A stretch of 64,000 bases of DNA. Origin: Populus alba. Its lineage: Eukaryota; Streptophyta; Magnoliopsida; Malpighiales; Salicaceae. The notes beneath the pieces are model-generated. The model was not told the DNA's origin, did not search any database, and saw only the letters and a program-made list of their open reading frames with translations. This document shows positions 24,127 through 35,344 of this stretch, piece after piece. The position numbers and the translations under genes were made by a program. How positions within the stretch are numbered: the stretch's first letter is position 1; every line of letters begins with the position of its first letter. Location: the NCBI RefSeq assembly GCF_005239225.2, contig NC_133294.1, forward strand, positions 18,861,631 to 18,925,630, given 5' to 3'.

Positions 24127-24976
24127 TCTATCGAACAACACAGAACAAATGACCCTTCCTTCTAGAAATACCGGTTTCCTTCTTTACTTGCTTTCTCTTC
24201 TTTTCTCGTTTCCCTTCTTCTTATTGTTTATTTTCCTTATTCTTATAGTAGCCCTTTCATTCTTAGAAAACAAACAACCATGAACATATCATCTAAAAAA
24301 ATGTTTTCATGCTTTAAACAACCCATGTTGTATCTTAGACATTTCAGCAAAAGCAAGTCCAAGCACAAATCCTATGAGTTTGTTGTTGATCAGGTGAGTT
24401 TCAAAATTTATTTTGTGTTTGGGTGTGTTTAATTGTTTTATTTTTTCATTTTAAAATAATTAACTATTGCGTTTTTTCTTGGCAGAATAAACAAAGGATT
24501 GATAGTTATATATATACAAATTTTATACTAACACCTACATTTCACAACCACCTAGCGAGTTTTTACATTTCCAAGGTGGATTTGTATGGCATTTTAAAAC
24601 AAACTCCTGCATATATGAATGTGTGTGTTGTTGATTTTCTTAAAAACCAAAGTATTAAAGTAGATTATCTTTCTTACAAACAAAGACTAACCGAACCTAT
24701 TTATAAAATACAGCCCCCTTCACCTCACGACCTAGAAGATTCTCATGATTTTATATTGTTTACTGATGCATCTGGCTTATCAAGCATATCTACCAGATTT
24801 GCAATAGGAGCTTTTATCCTACACTGGGATGGGGAAGGTTGGAAAACTTATAATAGGTCATAAATTGTGCAAGCAGGTGTCATATCAAAATTGAAACTGT
24901 GCACTAGGATGGGATCTAAAATTGGAATACAAAAGTTGACATTTCTACTAACAATGTTTTGTTACTAACAAGTTTT
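24127..24976 (+). pseudogene. array unit 13, best-preserved copy (163 codons open)
   Basis: Exon 1 24280-24393 (38 codons, start context accATGaac), donor gtgagt, 92-bp intron, acceptor ttggcag. Exon 2 24486-24863 is open for 125 codons, up to TAA in tcataaatt. The predicted protein has 163 aa. It includes VDLYGILKQTPAYM, ILFTDASGLS, AIGAFILHWDGEGWKTY and then stops. The reading frame continues past this stop to the usual TAA at 24966-24968, so a single change separates it from the consensus length. It could be a functional short gene or a recently broken copy. No evidence of expression is available here. Confidence 0.72.
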
Positions 24977-25813
24977 TCTATCGAACAACACAGAACAAAG
25001 AGCCCTTTCTTCTAGAAATACTGGTTTCCTTCTTCACTTGCATTCTCTTCTTTTCTCGTTTCCCTTCTTCTTATAGTTTCTTTCCCTTCTTCTTATAGTA
25101 GCCCTTTCATTCTTAGAAAACAAACAATCATCAACATATCATCTAAAAAAAAATGTTTTCATCCTTTAAACAACCCATGTTGTATCTTAGACATTTTAGC
25201 AAAAGCAAGTCCAAGCACAAATCCTATGAGTTTGCTACTGATCTCGTGAGTTTTAAAATTTATTTTCTATTTGGGTGTGTTTAACTATTTTATTTTTTCA
25301 TTTTAAAATAATTTACTATTGTGTTTTTTTCTTGGCAGATTAAATAGAGGATTGATAGTTATATAAATAAAAAATTTATACTACCACCTACATTTCACAA
25401 CCATCCAGCGAGTGTTTACATTTCCAAGGTGGATTTGTATGGCATTTTAAAACAAACTCCTGCATATATGAAAAAGTGTATTGTTGATTTTCTTAAAAAC
25501 CAAAGTATCAAAGTAGATTATCTTTTTCTTACAAACAAAGACTAACCGGCCTTATTTACAAAATATAGCCGCCTTCACCCCAGGACCTAGAAGATCCTTA
25601 TGATTTGATATTGTTTACTGATGTATCTGGCTTATCTAATGTATCACCAGATGTGCAATAGGAGCTTTTATCCTACACTGGGATGGGTAAGGTTGGAAAA
25701 CTTATAATAGGTTAGAAATTGTGCAAGCATGTGTCATATCAAAATTGAAATTGTGTGCTAGGATGGGATCTAAAATTGGAATACAAAAGTTGACATTTCT
25801 ACTAATAAGTTTT
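24977..25813 (+). pseudogene. array unit 14 (last), early stop
   Basis: Exon 1 from the internal ATG 25153-25245 (ends CTC), donor gtgagt, acceptor ggcag. Exon 2 has TAG at 25345-25347 plus indels (attatctttttctt, gtatcaccag). The array then stops: after aataagttttt the sequence diverges, with one more tctatcgaac at about 25832. Confidence 0.78.
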
Positions 25814-25980
25814 TCTCCATCTAAACCTCTTTCTATCGAACTCTCTTCTTTGTTCATCACTTCACTATGCATCCTCTTATTCATTTGCTAGAATTAATGG
25901 TGGAGGCTGTTGGTATTGGACCTCTGAGAAGTCTTGGAGAGTCTTAATACAGAGGCCCTTTTAGAAAAGAGTGAATCCTC

Positions 25981-26391
25981 GTAGCTTTTATAGTTTATGA
26001 AAAAGAAAAAAAAAAGCTAATCTAAACAAAAAATAACAATTCATTATCGTTCTAGTGGCTTTTGTGTAGTTTTCTTGTCTTTATTTGATTTATATTTATA
26101 AATGAGTTTATTACCTCACTATGTAAAATATATGGATATATAAGTTATTTTTAATATTAATACTCCTAAAAATTAGCTATCGTATCTCCTAGAAAATCCC
26201 TATTAACTCATAAAATTTCAAGTTAAATGCAACCACTTGACAACTAATTTGATAGGGTCAAACTCCAATCAACTTGGTTAAGATTAATAGTATAAAGATA
26301 TTATTGCAAAGTTTTCAAATTAATTTTTACTATTGCATTGCAGGGTTATTTAGCCATCCCTTTCATACATATTAGAGGACCACTCTAATCA
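25981..26391 (-). repeat. 3' LTR of the Copia element
   Basis: It aligns along its length with 30413-30867. Shared blocks include tagcttttat, aaaattagc, atctccta, and ccatccctttcataca near the outer end. The inner boundary (element side) is next to a polypurine-like aagtgaaagatg on the minus strand. Confidence 0.82.
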
Positions 26392-26519
26392 ACATCTTTC
26401 ACTTAGCTAGATAACCCTTAAAAAAAAAATTATTTTCTTAAATCTCTTGAATTTACATGTTGTATAAATATCTCATAAACAATTGCTTTTGTCAATGGAT
26501 TTGCTGTCATCTCATTTGT

Positions 26520-26741
26520 TTAGCTATTAATAATAATAATCTCATTCTTTTGTAAAAATACATAATAATATTGATAATCAATATTTTTACCTTTAGTACC
26601 AATCTCGTCATTTTTTATGCTACATATTGAAGCTTGATTATCACATATAATTTTGGTTGAATTATCATTAATTTCTTTAACTTTTAGATCAGCAAGAAAT
26701 TTAAAAGTTGTGTTGCTAAATGCATTGTGCTCGACTTCCAT
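26520..26741 (-). pseudogene. Copia RNase H remnant
   Basis: A 73-codon open stretch with IICDNQASICSIKN and KNIDYQYYYV. This corresponds to the conserved CDNxAA...K.KHIDIRYHF region of Copia RNase H. It has a short A-run frame break on its 5' side. Confidence 0.75.
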
Positions 26742-27365
26742 AGCACTTTTAGCTATGCAACTTTGTTTTTTTTTTTTTTTTTTTTCTCTACTCCAAGAAA
26801 CAAAACCTCCTCATAAGAGGAATATGTTGCCTAATGTGCCTTTTCCGTCATCTATATCACCAGAGAAATCAACATAAGATTATCTAATAACTTTCTGGTT
26901 TTTATCTTTATTATCATATGTCAACTTATAATCTTTTGTGTCTTTAATATATCTATGTATTCTTGGCCAATGAACTTTTTAAGGATTACTTAGAAACCTA
27001 CGTACAAGACTTGCAACAAAACTAAGATCAGGTATTTTGCAAAGCATGGGATACATTGTACTACCTACAACTTGAACATTCGGTGTATTTAGCTTTTTTA
27101 TTTTTTCATCTTCATCAAGGGAACATATTTTCTTAGATAATTTCATTTGTTTATGAATGGGATAGTATCCATTGGATTAGAATTATCGATGTGAAATCTT
27201 TTTTTAAATTTTATCTAAATATTGCTCTTGAGATAGATAAGAGATCTACATTTTTTCATCTCTCATAATTTGAATACCCAATAGATATTATATATTATGC
27301 TTCACCTAAATCTCTCATCTCAAAATAGGATTTAAAAAAACATTTCAATTTATTCATAGATTCAA

Positions 27366-27420
27366 CATCATTACCAGCAAACAAATTATCAAAAAAAATA
27401 TATAAATATAAATATAAAAA
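27366..27420 (-). pseudogene. Copia reverse transcriptase remnant
   Basis: The minus strand reads LYIFFDNLFAGND, which aligns with the Copia LYVDDMLIAGN active-site region. The catalytic YVDD pair is lost, so the RT is dead. Confidence 0.65.
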
Positions 27421-28619
27421 TATTCTTACTATTCTAACGATAAATACATCGATCAAAGCCATTAGCTATAAAATCATATTTAATAATAGCATTATGGAAA
27501 GTATAGTGCCGTTGCCTTGAAAAGTGCTTGAGAGAATATCCACCTTATTTCCTTTATTTTCGATTTTGTAACCTTGAGGTTGTTGTATAAATACTTCTTT
27601 TTTCAATTCACCATTTAAGAAGTCGTCTTGATATCTATTTGAAATAATTCAAAATCTAATGCAACAACAATTGATATTAGAATTCTTATCAAAGTCAATT
27701 TAGCAATTGATGAATATATCTATTTATAATCTTTACCAGGTTTTTGTGTAAAACTTTTAGCAACTAATCTTGTTTTGTATTTACCAATTAACCCATCAAA
27801 TTTATATTTCTTTTTCAAAATTCATTTACAACTTATAGCTTCTCTCTATTTTATCAATTAAAGTGGTGTCAATGCTTTGTAAATATTTAAAGAATCTTAT
27901 ATCTCTTGTTCATTCAAGAAAGAAAGTAAAGTAATCTTTTAACTTAAAAGATGATATTATTTCTTTTTGAATTCTACAACGAGTGTTATAATAATTTTCA
28001 AGGGTTGAGCCAAAATTTCTATATTATTATTATTATCTACTTCATTTTTATTATTTTTTATTTATCCTCTTTAGTTATCTTAAGTAATTCTATCAATTTA
28101 TTTAGATTCTTAGTATCAAGTTGTTCATATAAAAATATAGCATATCTACTTTCAACCTTATTAATAGAACCATTATTATGATACATTACAATTTTTTATC
28201 CATTTGAATTTTTGACAATATCCAGTAAAATTGCCCTTAATGGTCTTACCATATAATTTATTTTTTGTGTGTGATAGGATGAGTATATGAGTAGAAGATC
28301 CATAAACCCTTAAATTATTTAAGTTTTGTTTTCTTCCTGTTCATAACTCATATGGAGTTCTATTATGAGTTTTAGTGGGAACTAAATTTAACAAATATTA
28401 GATTACATAATATAGATCTTATCATATCAAGTAGAGATCTATTGCACCTTTTAACAACATCGTTTTATTGTAGAGTATGAGGCATAGAAAATTGATGAAC
28501 AATATCATGTTGTTTCAAAAAATTACCAAACAAATCAGACATGTAATACTCTCCACCACGATCATATCTAAGAATATTTATACTCGTTCCTAAAAAACTT
28601 TAGATTTTTTTTTATGAAT

Positions 28620-28665
28620 TAGTATATACAACCATAATGAGAGAAGTCATCAATAAAGGTGATGC
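28620..28665 (-). pseudogene. Copia integrase core remnant
   Basis: The minus strand reads TFIDDFSHYGCI, matching the integrase core around its second catalytic aspartate. Just upstream, NVCGYLNVKTHKH resembles the start of the core domain, in a shifted frame. Confidence 0.65.
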
Positions 28666-28997
28666 TTATGAGTTTTAACATTCAAATAACCACATACATT
28701 AGAGTAAACAATAACTAAAGATTTATCATATCTTAATCATCTAGGAAAAGATAGACTTGCCATTTTACCAAATATGCATGGTTCACAAACATTAAATTAT
28801 ATGTTGATGTTGGGAATTAAACTCATATTTACCATTCTTTTCATTTTGTCCTTATTAAACCGTAAATGCCATGTATAAGAATCATCAACATATGAACAAT
28901 AACCATATATAAAATTAATATAATAAGAAAAATTTAATGCATTTTCATTATTAGAAGTAAAAATATTAAATCAATAAAGCCCATCAATTTTAGCCCT

Positions 28998-29228
28998 CTA
29001 TATAATAATTCTACCATGTTTTCTAATAGAAACTTTTTCTTTATGAAAACATATCTCATAAACTTTATCATCCATGCAGGGGATGTAAATTTGATTGTGC
29101 CTCATGTTAGGTGCAAACAACACATCAATCACATAGGGATTTCTATTTTCAAGTATCACGATATTTATAGTTCCAACACCTAAAATATCATAAATAGGTG
29201 TTGTTTCCCATTTACACATTATGGTCAC
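28998..29228 (-). pseudogene. Copia protease/gag-pre-integrase remnant
   Basis: A 76-codon frame containing NPYVIDVLFAPNMRHNQIY. It resembles the LxDVLYVPxLxxNLLS segment between protease and integrase in Copia polyproteins. Confidence 0.55.
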
Positions 29229-29384
29229 CTGGTTTTATCTCTTTCATATTAATAAAATAATTTCTTATCTTACCACGTGACATGATGATACAAAATCCAT
29301 ATATGCTATAAAACATTATGAAACATAACAAATTATATTTTTGAAACCTTTATTATTGGGTTTGCTATCATTTTTCTTTTCATA

Positions 29385-29426
29385 ACAATTAAATCGATAA
29401 TGACTAAAATTTTCACATTTAAAACA
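29385..29426 (-). pseudogene. Copia gag CCHC zinc knuckle remnant
   Basis: The minus strand reads CFKCENFSHYRFNC, a perfect C-x2-C-x4-H-x4-C zinc knuckle typical of retrotransposon gag. Confidence 0.75.
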
Positions 29427-30386
29427 TTTATCTTTATCTTTTTTGTACTTATCAATAAATTTTAAATTTTTTTCCTTTCCCATTTAGAAAATGTTTTTCT
29501 TCCTATTTTTAAAGGACTTCAATTTTAACAGTGCATTCCTAGATGCAATGGACATAAAAGATGCATATAATATTTTTTTTAGCTCTTCTTTCCATTTCTA
29601 CACATAGTAATGCTGGTAATTGTTTCATGGTAATTGGCTTACCCGAGTAATTAAGTGATATGACAATTGACTTCCATAAACTACTCAAACTGTGCAATAT
29701 GGTTGAAACTTGCATCTTATCAGGAACTCTTTAGTAGCAACAACTAATTTATTCACATGTTCAATAATATTATCACTTTCTTTCATGTTGGTACCATTAG
29801 ATTTTTTAATTAAAAATTAAACATGTGTTTCATAAACGATACTAAATGCATCAATGATGATGATAAACATAGTTTTAGCAAAATCATATACCTCAAACAA
29901 GGTTTCTATATTAGGTTCCATAAAACTAAGCATGATTTCTCTAACAGTTCCATTTTATCCATATATTTTTCATAAGACCTTCTAATAGAAGAGCTAGTAG
30001 TATTTTCTGTTGGTGGAAATGGAACATCAACATCAATTATGTAACCAACTTTGTCTTGAAAAAGAATATGAAAAATTTGATGCTTTCAAATAGAGAAACT
30101 AGTACTATTTCTTAATTCTTGACTAGTAGCCTTATTAGCTATAATTGAGACAATTAAAAAAAAAAATTAAGTTAGACAACTAATCAATAATTGAGAAACT
30201 TGGCATAATTATTTGTACATTGCTTCACCAATATCTTGTTGATGTGTGATAGTGAATAACCTTGATTCTTATATGTCTTAGAAACAATTGAAAAGATGAC
30301 CATAATGATAGCTCAAAAGGGAAGAAATTTATCAAGTTATAGTCTATAAGGCAAATTAAAAATTATAAGGACTAATAAAAGCTTCA

Positions 30387-30404
30387 ACCTGGCTCTAATA
30401 CAGA
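30387..30404 (-). other. primer-binding site of the Copia element
   Basis: The minus strand reads tgtattagagccaggt, close to the usual TGGTATCAGAGC primer site complementary to initiator tRNA-Met. It sits about 9-25 bases inside the 5' LTR, as expected. Confidence 0.6.
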
Positions 30405-30412
30405 TTAGTTAG

Positions 30413-30867
30413 TGATAGCTTTTATAGGTCCTGTAAAAATAAAAAGTTAATCGAAACAAAAAAAAAATGTTCTAGATTAGTAGGTGTGTGACTTTGGGTT
30501 TTATTGAAAGAAAAACGAAGGATTTTATGTGGTTTTCTTGTTTTTATTTAGTAACTTTTGATTATATTTTTTTATAAAGGAATTTGTCACCCCACTATAA
30601 AAAAATATCTAGAGAAATAATGTTATTCCTAGCATTAATGCTCATAAAAATTAGCAATTTTATCTCCTATAAAATCCCAACTTACACATAAAATCTCAAG
30701 TTAAGTACAACCACTTAATTGTTAGTTTAATCAAGTCAAACTTTACACGAACAACTTGACCAAGACTAATAATATAGAGATATTATTACAAGGTTCTCAA
30801 ATTAATTTTTACCATTGTATTGAAGGATTATTCGACCATCCCTTTCATACATTCTAGAGGGCTATCA
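30413..30867 (-). repeat. 5' LTR of the Copia element
   Basis: Begins TGAT on the minus strand at 30867 and ends ...TATCA at 30413. It matches the left LTR in order and direction, with many substitutions and small indels. Confidence 0.82.
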
Positions 30868-30911
30868 TCCACTTTATTCAACAAATCCCACCTTAGAAGG
30901 AGAGAAGGAAC

Positions 30912-30959
30912 ATGTTTGGGAAATGTTAAATTTTAGTTTTTTGATTGAAAATATATCAA

Positions 30960-31023
<64 letters not shown>

Positions 31024-31120
31024 TAACATATCAAAACAATTCAAAATTTAAAAAATAATAATTTAAAACTTCAATTTTTTTTTCTCTCAAAAATACAGTT
31101 ATATCCAATGCCAAACACCA
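30912..31120. mobile_element. MITE-like element interrupted by (TA)n
   Basis: Left end tgtttgggaaatg, right end ccaatgccaaacacca (reverse: tggtgtttggcattgg). The core atatcaaaacaatt of the family is present. A (TA)n run occupies 30965-31021. Confidence 0.5.
30965..31021. repeat. (TA)n microsatellite
   Basis: About 57 bp of uninterrupted TA inside the MITE-like element. Confidence 0.95.
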
Positions 31121-32380
31121 TCATAGTGTCTCTAGTGCCAAGGATATAGGTTGAAAGTCCCATTTGAGATAGGATGGAAATTGTGAAGAGATGAAGAACT
31201 GAGAGTAGAGCTGCAGAAGGTGTGGTTACGGGGCTGGTTAGAATATGGGTTAGGGCTTCTAGTCTTTTGCTCCCATGTGGTGTCTTCCATTGATTCATGA
31301 CCACACTCTTGCCGATGAGGTTGGAATTTGGTAAGAATAGAAGAAGTACGCATAAAGTTACTGTGGAGGCGGGGCAGCCAAACTCTTATGCAGAATGGCC
31401 TTTTGGACTTACATGGGTCGAAAATAAAGCAAACAAGCTGGATGATTGGCATGGATTAGCTGATGAAGATGCATGGCCATCAGAAATTCGGAAGTCGATG
31501 ATATGTGAATTTAGGAAACAAGATTATCAAAGGCCATATATTTATCAGAAAATCGGAAGTCAAGAATGTACAAGACAGTATGGAATCAAGAAAAACAGCA
31601 GCATATGATTTTCTCTACATTAAGCTATTTACCAATGAGAATGCAACAGGAGCACGAGGAGCTGCAATGGATTTAGTAACACCAGTTGGTTTGTAAAGTG
31701 CTAAACCAAACGCACCCTTCTGCATATCATATTTTTAAATAATCAAAGGAAATTCTGCTGTAAAGAGGGGAAAAGCTATCATAAATGCAGTGTGTTTAGG
31801 CTATCACGCAACGAGTATGAAGCAATAATTCCATTTCCCATACCGCCACTCAATACAGACGATATGGTACAAGAGTATAAATTTGGGCTTGAGGAGCTGC
31901 AAGAAGAACAGCAGTGAAACTGGGAACAAAACTCCAGCATGATCCAAGAAGAAGATGAAACAACATCATTGACACAGAGCAAACTGTTTCTCCCTTGCTT
32001 ACTCGTAGGAAGCTGAATAGCTGATGCAGCATCCCACCCTGCTGTTCTTGTTAAAGTAAAAGAGAGTCCGGGAGCAGGGTAAGGGGCGAAGGAATGAATG
32101 GTTATTGGCATTTATACCACGAAAAATACTATTTTCTTGCTGGCAAGGCAGCCGGTGAACTCATGTCTTTACCATATATTGCACAGAATCTTTTAAACCA
32201 GGGGAAGGTTCGGGAGTTGTATGCTTTTGAGGGAGACTCTTGGCCAAAATGTGAACTGAACAACCCATGAGCAAACGGAAGATGTTCACCAGAAAGGTCA
32301 CACTGAAGAACTGTAAATCCACACAAAGGAATTAATTTGGTCAATGCCTACATATGTGATAATTTACCAGGCAAAAGAGA
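31121..32380. other. GC-richer unassigned island
   Basis: About 1.2 kb, clearly less AT-rich than its flanks. Frames of 60-110 codons occur on both strands: + 31297-31608 with EWPFGLTWVENKANKLDDW, and minus frames at 31132-31452, 31779-32111 and 32129-32344. None matches a family I know and they do not join with convincing splice sites. It may be an old gene relic or a non-coding RNA locus. Confidence 0.4.
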
Positions 32381-32384
32381 CCCA

Positions 32385-32470
32385 GTTCTTTTAGTAGCAT
32401 TGCAATTGTTCATAATGTGAGGAGATGTTTTTTTAGTAGTGTTGTTATTGTTCATAATGTGAGGAGGTAT
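32385..32470. repeat. two-copy tandem repeat
   Basis: The phrase ttgttcataatgtgaggag occurs twice about 53 bp apart, each preceded by tttagtag. Confidence 0.75.
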
Positions 32471-32629
32471 TAAAACTTCATTTATTTTTCCTAAATAATA
32501 TCAACAAATTGACCAAGACAAGCAAAAATATCCTGTTTTTACCTCTAAAAAAGTCCATCTTGGTCTCGCACAAAGCTGGAAATTCATGTATAATTAGAAG
32601 AAATAACCTAAAAAAAAAGATAAGGTCAA

Positions 32630-33010
32630 CTTCTATTAATTTTTAAAATCTATAACTCTGATCATGAGACCAAAATCAACCCCATAAAACAAAAATCCTA
32701 AAAAATAATATAGCAAAGATTATATATCAACAAAATATTAAGGGATGAAATTGAAAAAAAAAAAAACTAAAAAAGTAGCAATAAAAAGAAGATTAAATTT
32801 GATGTAAATTTAAATTAAAATCAAATATTGAGGAATGAAATTGAAAACAAAATTCAAATAGTAAAATAAAAAAAAACAAACAGTAATCAAAAGAATGAGG
32901 ATCAAATATGATTTAAAAATTAAATGAAATCAATTGATGAGGGGAAATATCTAAGAAAAAAACAATAAAAAAATAAGGACCAAATTAGATAAAAAAACAA
33001 ACAAAAGGGC
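32630..33010 (+). repeat. A-rich dispersed repeat, copy 2
   Basis: Contains gatcatgagaccaaaatcaa, agggatgaaattgaaaaaaa and aataaggaccaaat motifs in the same order as copy 1. No coding capacity. Confidence 0.45.
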
Positions 33011-34029
33011 CATTAATATTTTGGCAAAGAGAAGAATTAGAAAAGAGAGGAGAAAAAAAAATCTATCGAATCTTAACTATTGCTCTATTATGTACATGCA
33101 CATCACTAATGAAAAAATTATGGAGAGGCGCTTCTAATGCCTCCCTATAAGGCAGCGTCTAGAAGTGGGATGATGCAACAAGCACTGTCCAAAGAGCATG
33201 GACATCACTTACTTGTTGGTGCGCACACCAACAACTCTTTTTAAAATAATATCTATGTTTGTCAAAAAATCAAATTGCCCCCGATAAACTTTTTAATAAC
33301 TAAAAAATCAATTTGAAAAAAAAAAAAAACCCTTGAATGCAAGCTTGAGAAAATTTTCTATTAAGAATAATATAGCCTTTACATCATGCTTTTAAAATAT
33401 AAAAATACCAAGTTACCCCCTATCAGCCTTCTAACAAATTTTGCTTGTAATGGTAATGTAGTTTTTAACTTTTTTTATTGTGTAGATAAAAGATAAAAAT
33501 ATTGAATTGTCCCTAATTAACCTTTTTTAATTTTTTTTTCTTTTTGTAATAATATAATCTTTATATTGTACATTTAAAAGATAAAAAACTGAATTGTCAC
33601 TTATCAATCTTATAATGACTAATGACCCATATGGAAAAGACTATATTACCCCTAATAGCAGGGTCATTGATTTTTTGTTTATATAGTATTTTTATGACAG
33701 TAAAATAAAAACAAATACCTCTAAGAGTAAAATAATCAATTGTTTCGGGTAGAGGTATATAGGTATTTTTAATTTTTCATAAGCAAGAGAATTACAAATG
33801 TACAATTAAATCCAAGAAATTCAATGCATTGAGGTTAGGGGTATTAGAGTCTTTTGGCTCCAGTTTTGTTGTTGATTGTTGGTTTTCATGAGGGTGGATT
33901 ATTAATTTACCATTAAAATAATATTTTTCATTATAAAAAAGTGTTGATGCCTGTTCAACATGCATAAGCAAATGCACCATTTAGACGACGTGTCGTCGGT
34001 GGAAGTTTGATTTTTTTTCCTTTCTTTTC
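33011..34029. other. AT-rich intergenic DNA
   Basis: No supported gene. It contains partly repeated phrases about taaaaaatcaatttg and taaccttttttaa type sequence. A short minus frame (33792-33980) has no recognisable similarity. Confidence 0.5.
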
Positions 34030-34700
34030 TCTTTTACGACAAGTAATATACATCATTGTCCTCTTTATTTTCTAATTTTCAATTCCAATCCTCATTCTCT
34101 TAATTTCTTATTTCATTCCTTTTCCATTTATAGAAGTTATTTTTGTTTTCAATTTAGTCCTTCTATTACAATATCTCATATTTTTTTAGTCCTTATTCTT
34201 TAATTTCTTATTTTGTTCTTATTTCTTTTATAGAAGTTTTTTTTTCAATTTAGTCCTCCAATTACACTTTTTTATATGTTTTTTTTTTCATTTCGGTCCT
34301 CTTTTTTTTATTAGTTGTTTTTTCTTGGCACTTTTGTTGAAGTTTTTTGGCTTTCAATTTTTTGTTGTTTTTTTTCTAGTTTAACCCTCATTATTTTGAT
34401 TTTTTTTTCATTTTATTAAAGATATTTTTCAATTCAATTTAACCCTCCAATTTAGGATTTTTTTATCCCTCTAATTAATTTTTTTTCACCCTTATTTTTT
34501 AAGATCTTTTTGTGTAATTAATTTTTTTCATGATTTTATCTTTCAACATTTAATTTGTTGGAGATTCGGCTTTGTATGATCTTATTGTTATGCACTGGTT
34601 TTTTTTTTTTTTAATATTGGTTTTGTGATTATTTTCAAGTTTTTTCATTGAATTTATTTCGGTCTCATGACATAGGTCACATGTTTTATATGTTTTTTTT
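34030..34700 (-). repeat. A-rich dispersed repeat, copy 3, inverted
   Basis: A T-rich block with ttcatttcggtcctc, ttcaatttagtcctt and finally ggtctcatgacataggtcac. It is the reverse complement of the motifs seen in copies 1, 2 and 4. Confidence 0.4.
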
Positions 34701-35331
34701 AGTTGTTCTGTTTCTGTTTTATTTTTCAAGATTTTATTCTAATTTATTTATAATATTTTTATACAAATAACTTTGATTTTTAAAAAATAAAAAATATTTA
34801 TTTTGAAATAATATTGATGATGTGTTTGGTCTTGCGTAAGATTGTTTATGGCACGTGTTTATTTGTCAATTTCATTTATATTTATCTTTTAATTTATAAG
34901 TTTTTTAGGATGTGAATTTATTTTTTATTAATTTAAATAAATAAGTTCAGTAAACACAATCAAGTTAAAATGTTATTTTATAGAATTAAATATCTTAATT
35001 TATATTTATCTCTTGATTTTTTAATTTTTTTATTATAATTAACAATTTTTTATTTATATAAATAGTTATTAATTTATTTATTTAAATACTTGCATGCTTT
35101 TAATTTACATTTTGAATTAAAAAAAAAAGTTAAAACAGCCAATATTCCTCATATATATATATTTTAAAAAAAGCATAACCCCGAGCGAATCACAGACTAA
35201 ATGGCTAATATGACCTAAAATTCAAGGGAGGTAGGCCCGTTTAGAGTAAAACAAAAGGTAAAATACAATAATTCGAAAAACACCACTAAAGCGTAAAAAG
35301 AAGATAAATTTCCTCACTGTGACACCAATCT
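34701..35331. other. AT-rich DNA upstream of the DnaJ gene
   Basis: No gene seen. Composition changes sharply to GC-richer DNA at about 35160, where the promoter and 5' UTR of the DnaJ gene are expected. Confidence 0.5.
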
Positions 35332-35344
35332 TTCTGGAAAATTC
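35332..35344 (+). promoter_or_regulatory. heat-shock element upstream of DnaJ
   Basis: TTCtgGAAaaTTC, a perfect three-module heat-shock element (TTCnnGAAnnTTC), 214 bp upstream of the DnaJ start codon. HSF binding is inferred from the motif and from the product being an Hsp40. Confidence 0.65.

Larger units (their letters stand above)
13928..25813 (+). repeat. 14-unit tandem array of ~850-bp gene-derived units
   Basis: The anchor tctatcgaacaacac recurs at 13928, 14778, 15620, 16470, 17321, 18169, 19020, 19873, 20726, 21575, 22427, 23277 (ttt), 24127 and 24977. This gives 14 head-to-tail units of 837-853 bp over 11.9 kb. Each unit has four parts in order: (1) a pyrimidine-rich leader ending ttcttatag; (2) exon 1, ATGAACATATCATCT... 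(38 codons, ending ...GCTGATCAG); (3) an intron of about 93 bp, gtgagt...ttcttggcag; (4) exon 2, ATTAAACAGAGG... to TGTTACTAA (161 codons with stop). The consensus protein is about 198 aa. Ten units keep both GT and AG, but all have stops or frameshifts. The exon 2 consensus contains LILFTDASG...AIGAFIL, which resembles the first strands of an RNase H fold. The parent gene is not recognised. Confidence 0.95.
25981..30867 (-). mobile_element. degenerate Copia LTR retrotransposon
   Basis: Two direct LTRs (25981-26391 and 30413-30867) enclose 4.0 kb of pol-like remnants reading on the minus strand. The order is 5' LTR, primer-binding site, gag zinc knuckle, protease/linker, integrase, reverse transcriptase, RNase H, 3' LTR. 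Integrase before RT is the Copia order. The outer ends are TGAT...; flanking pentamers are tcctc (25976-25980) and tccac (30868-30872), 4 of 5 matching. All domains are interrupted by stops, and the LTRs differ at many places, so this is an old insertion. It lies 170 bp beyond the tandem array. Confidence 0.88.

Noticed and set aside
13928..25813. CRISPR-like or centromeric satellite array
   Set aside because: Units are about 850 bp with no alternating repeat/spacer layout, and they carry an exon-intron-exon structure with splice consensus. This does not fit CRISPR, and the unit is far longer than usual centromeric monomers.
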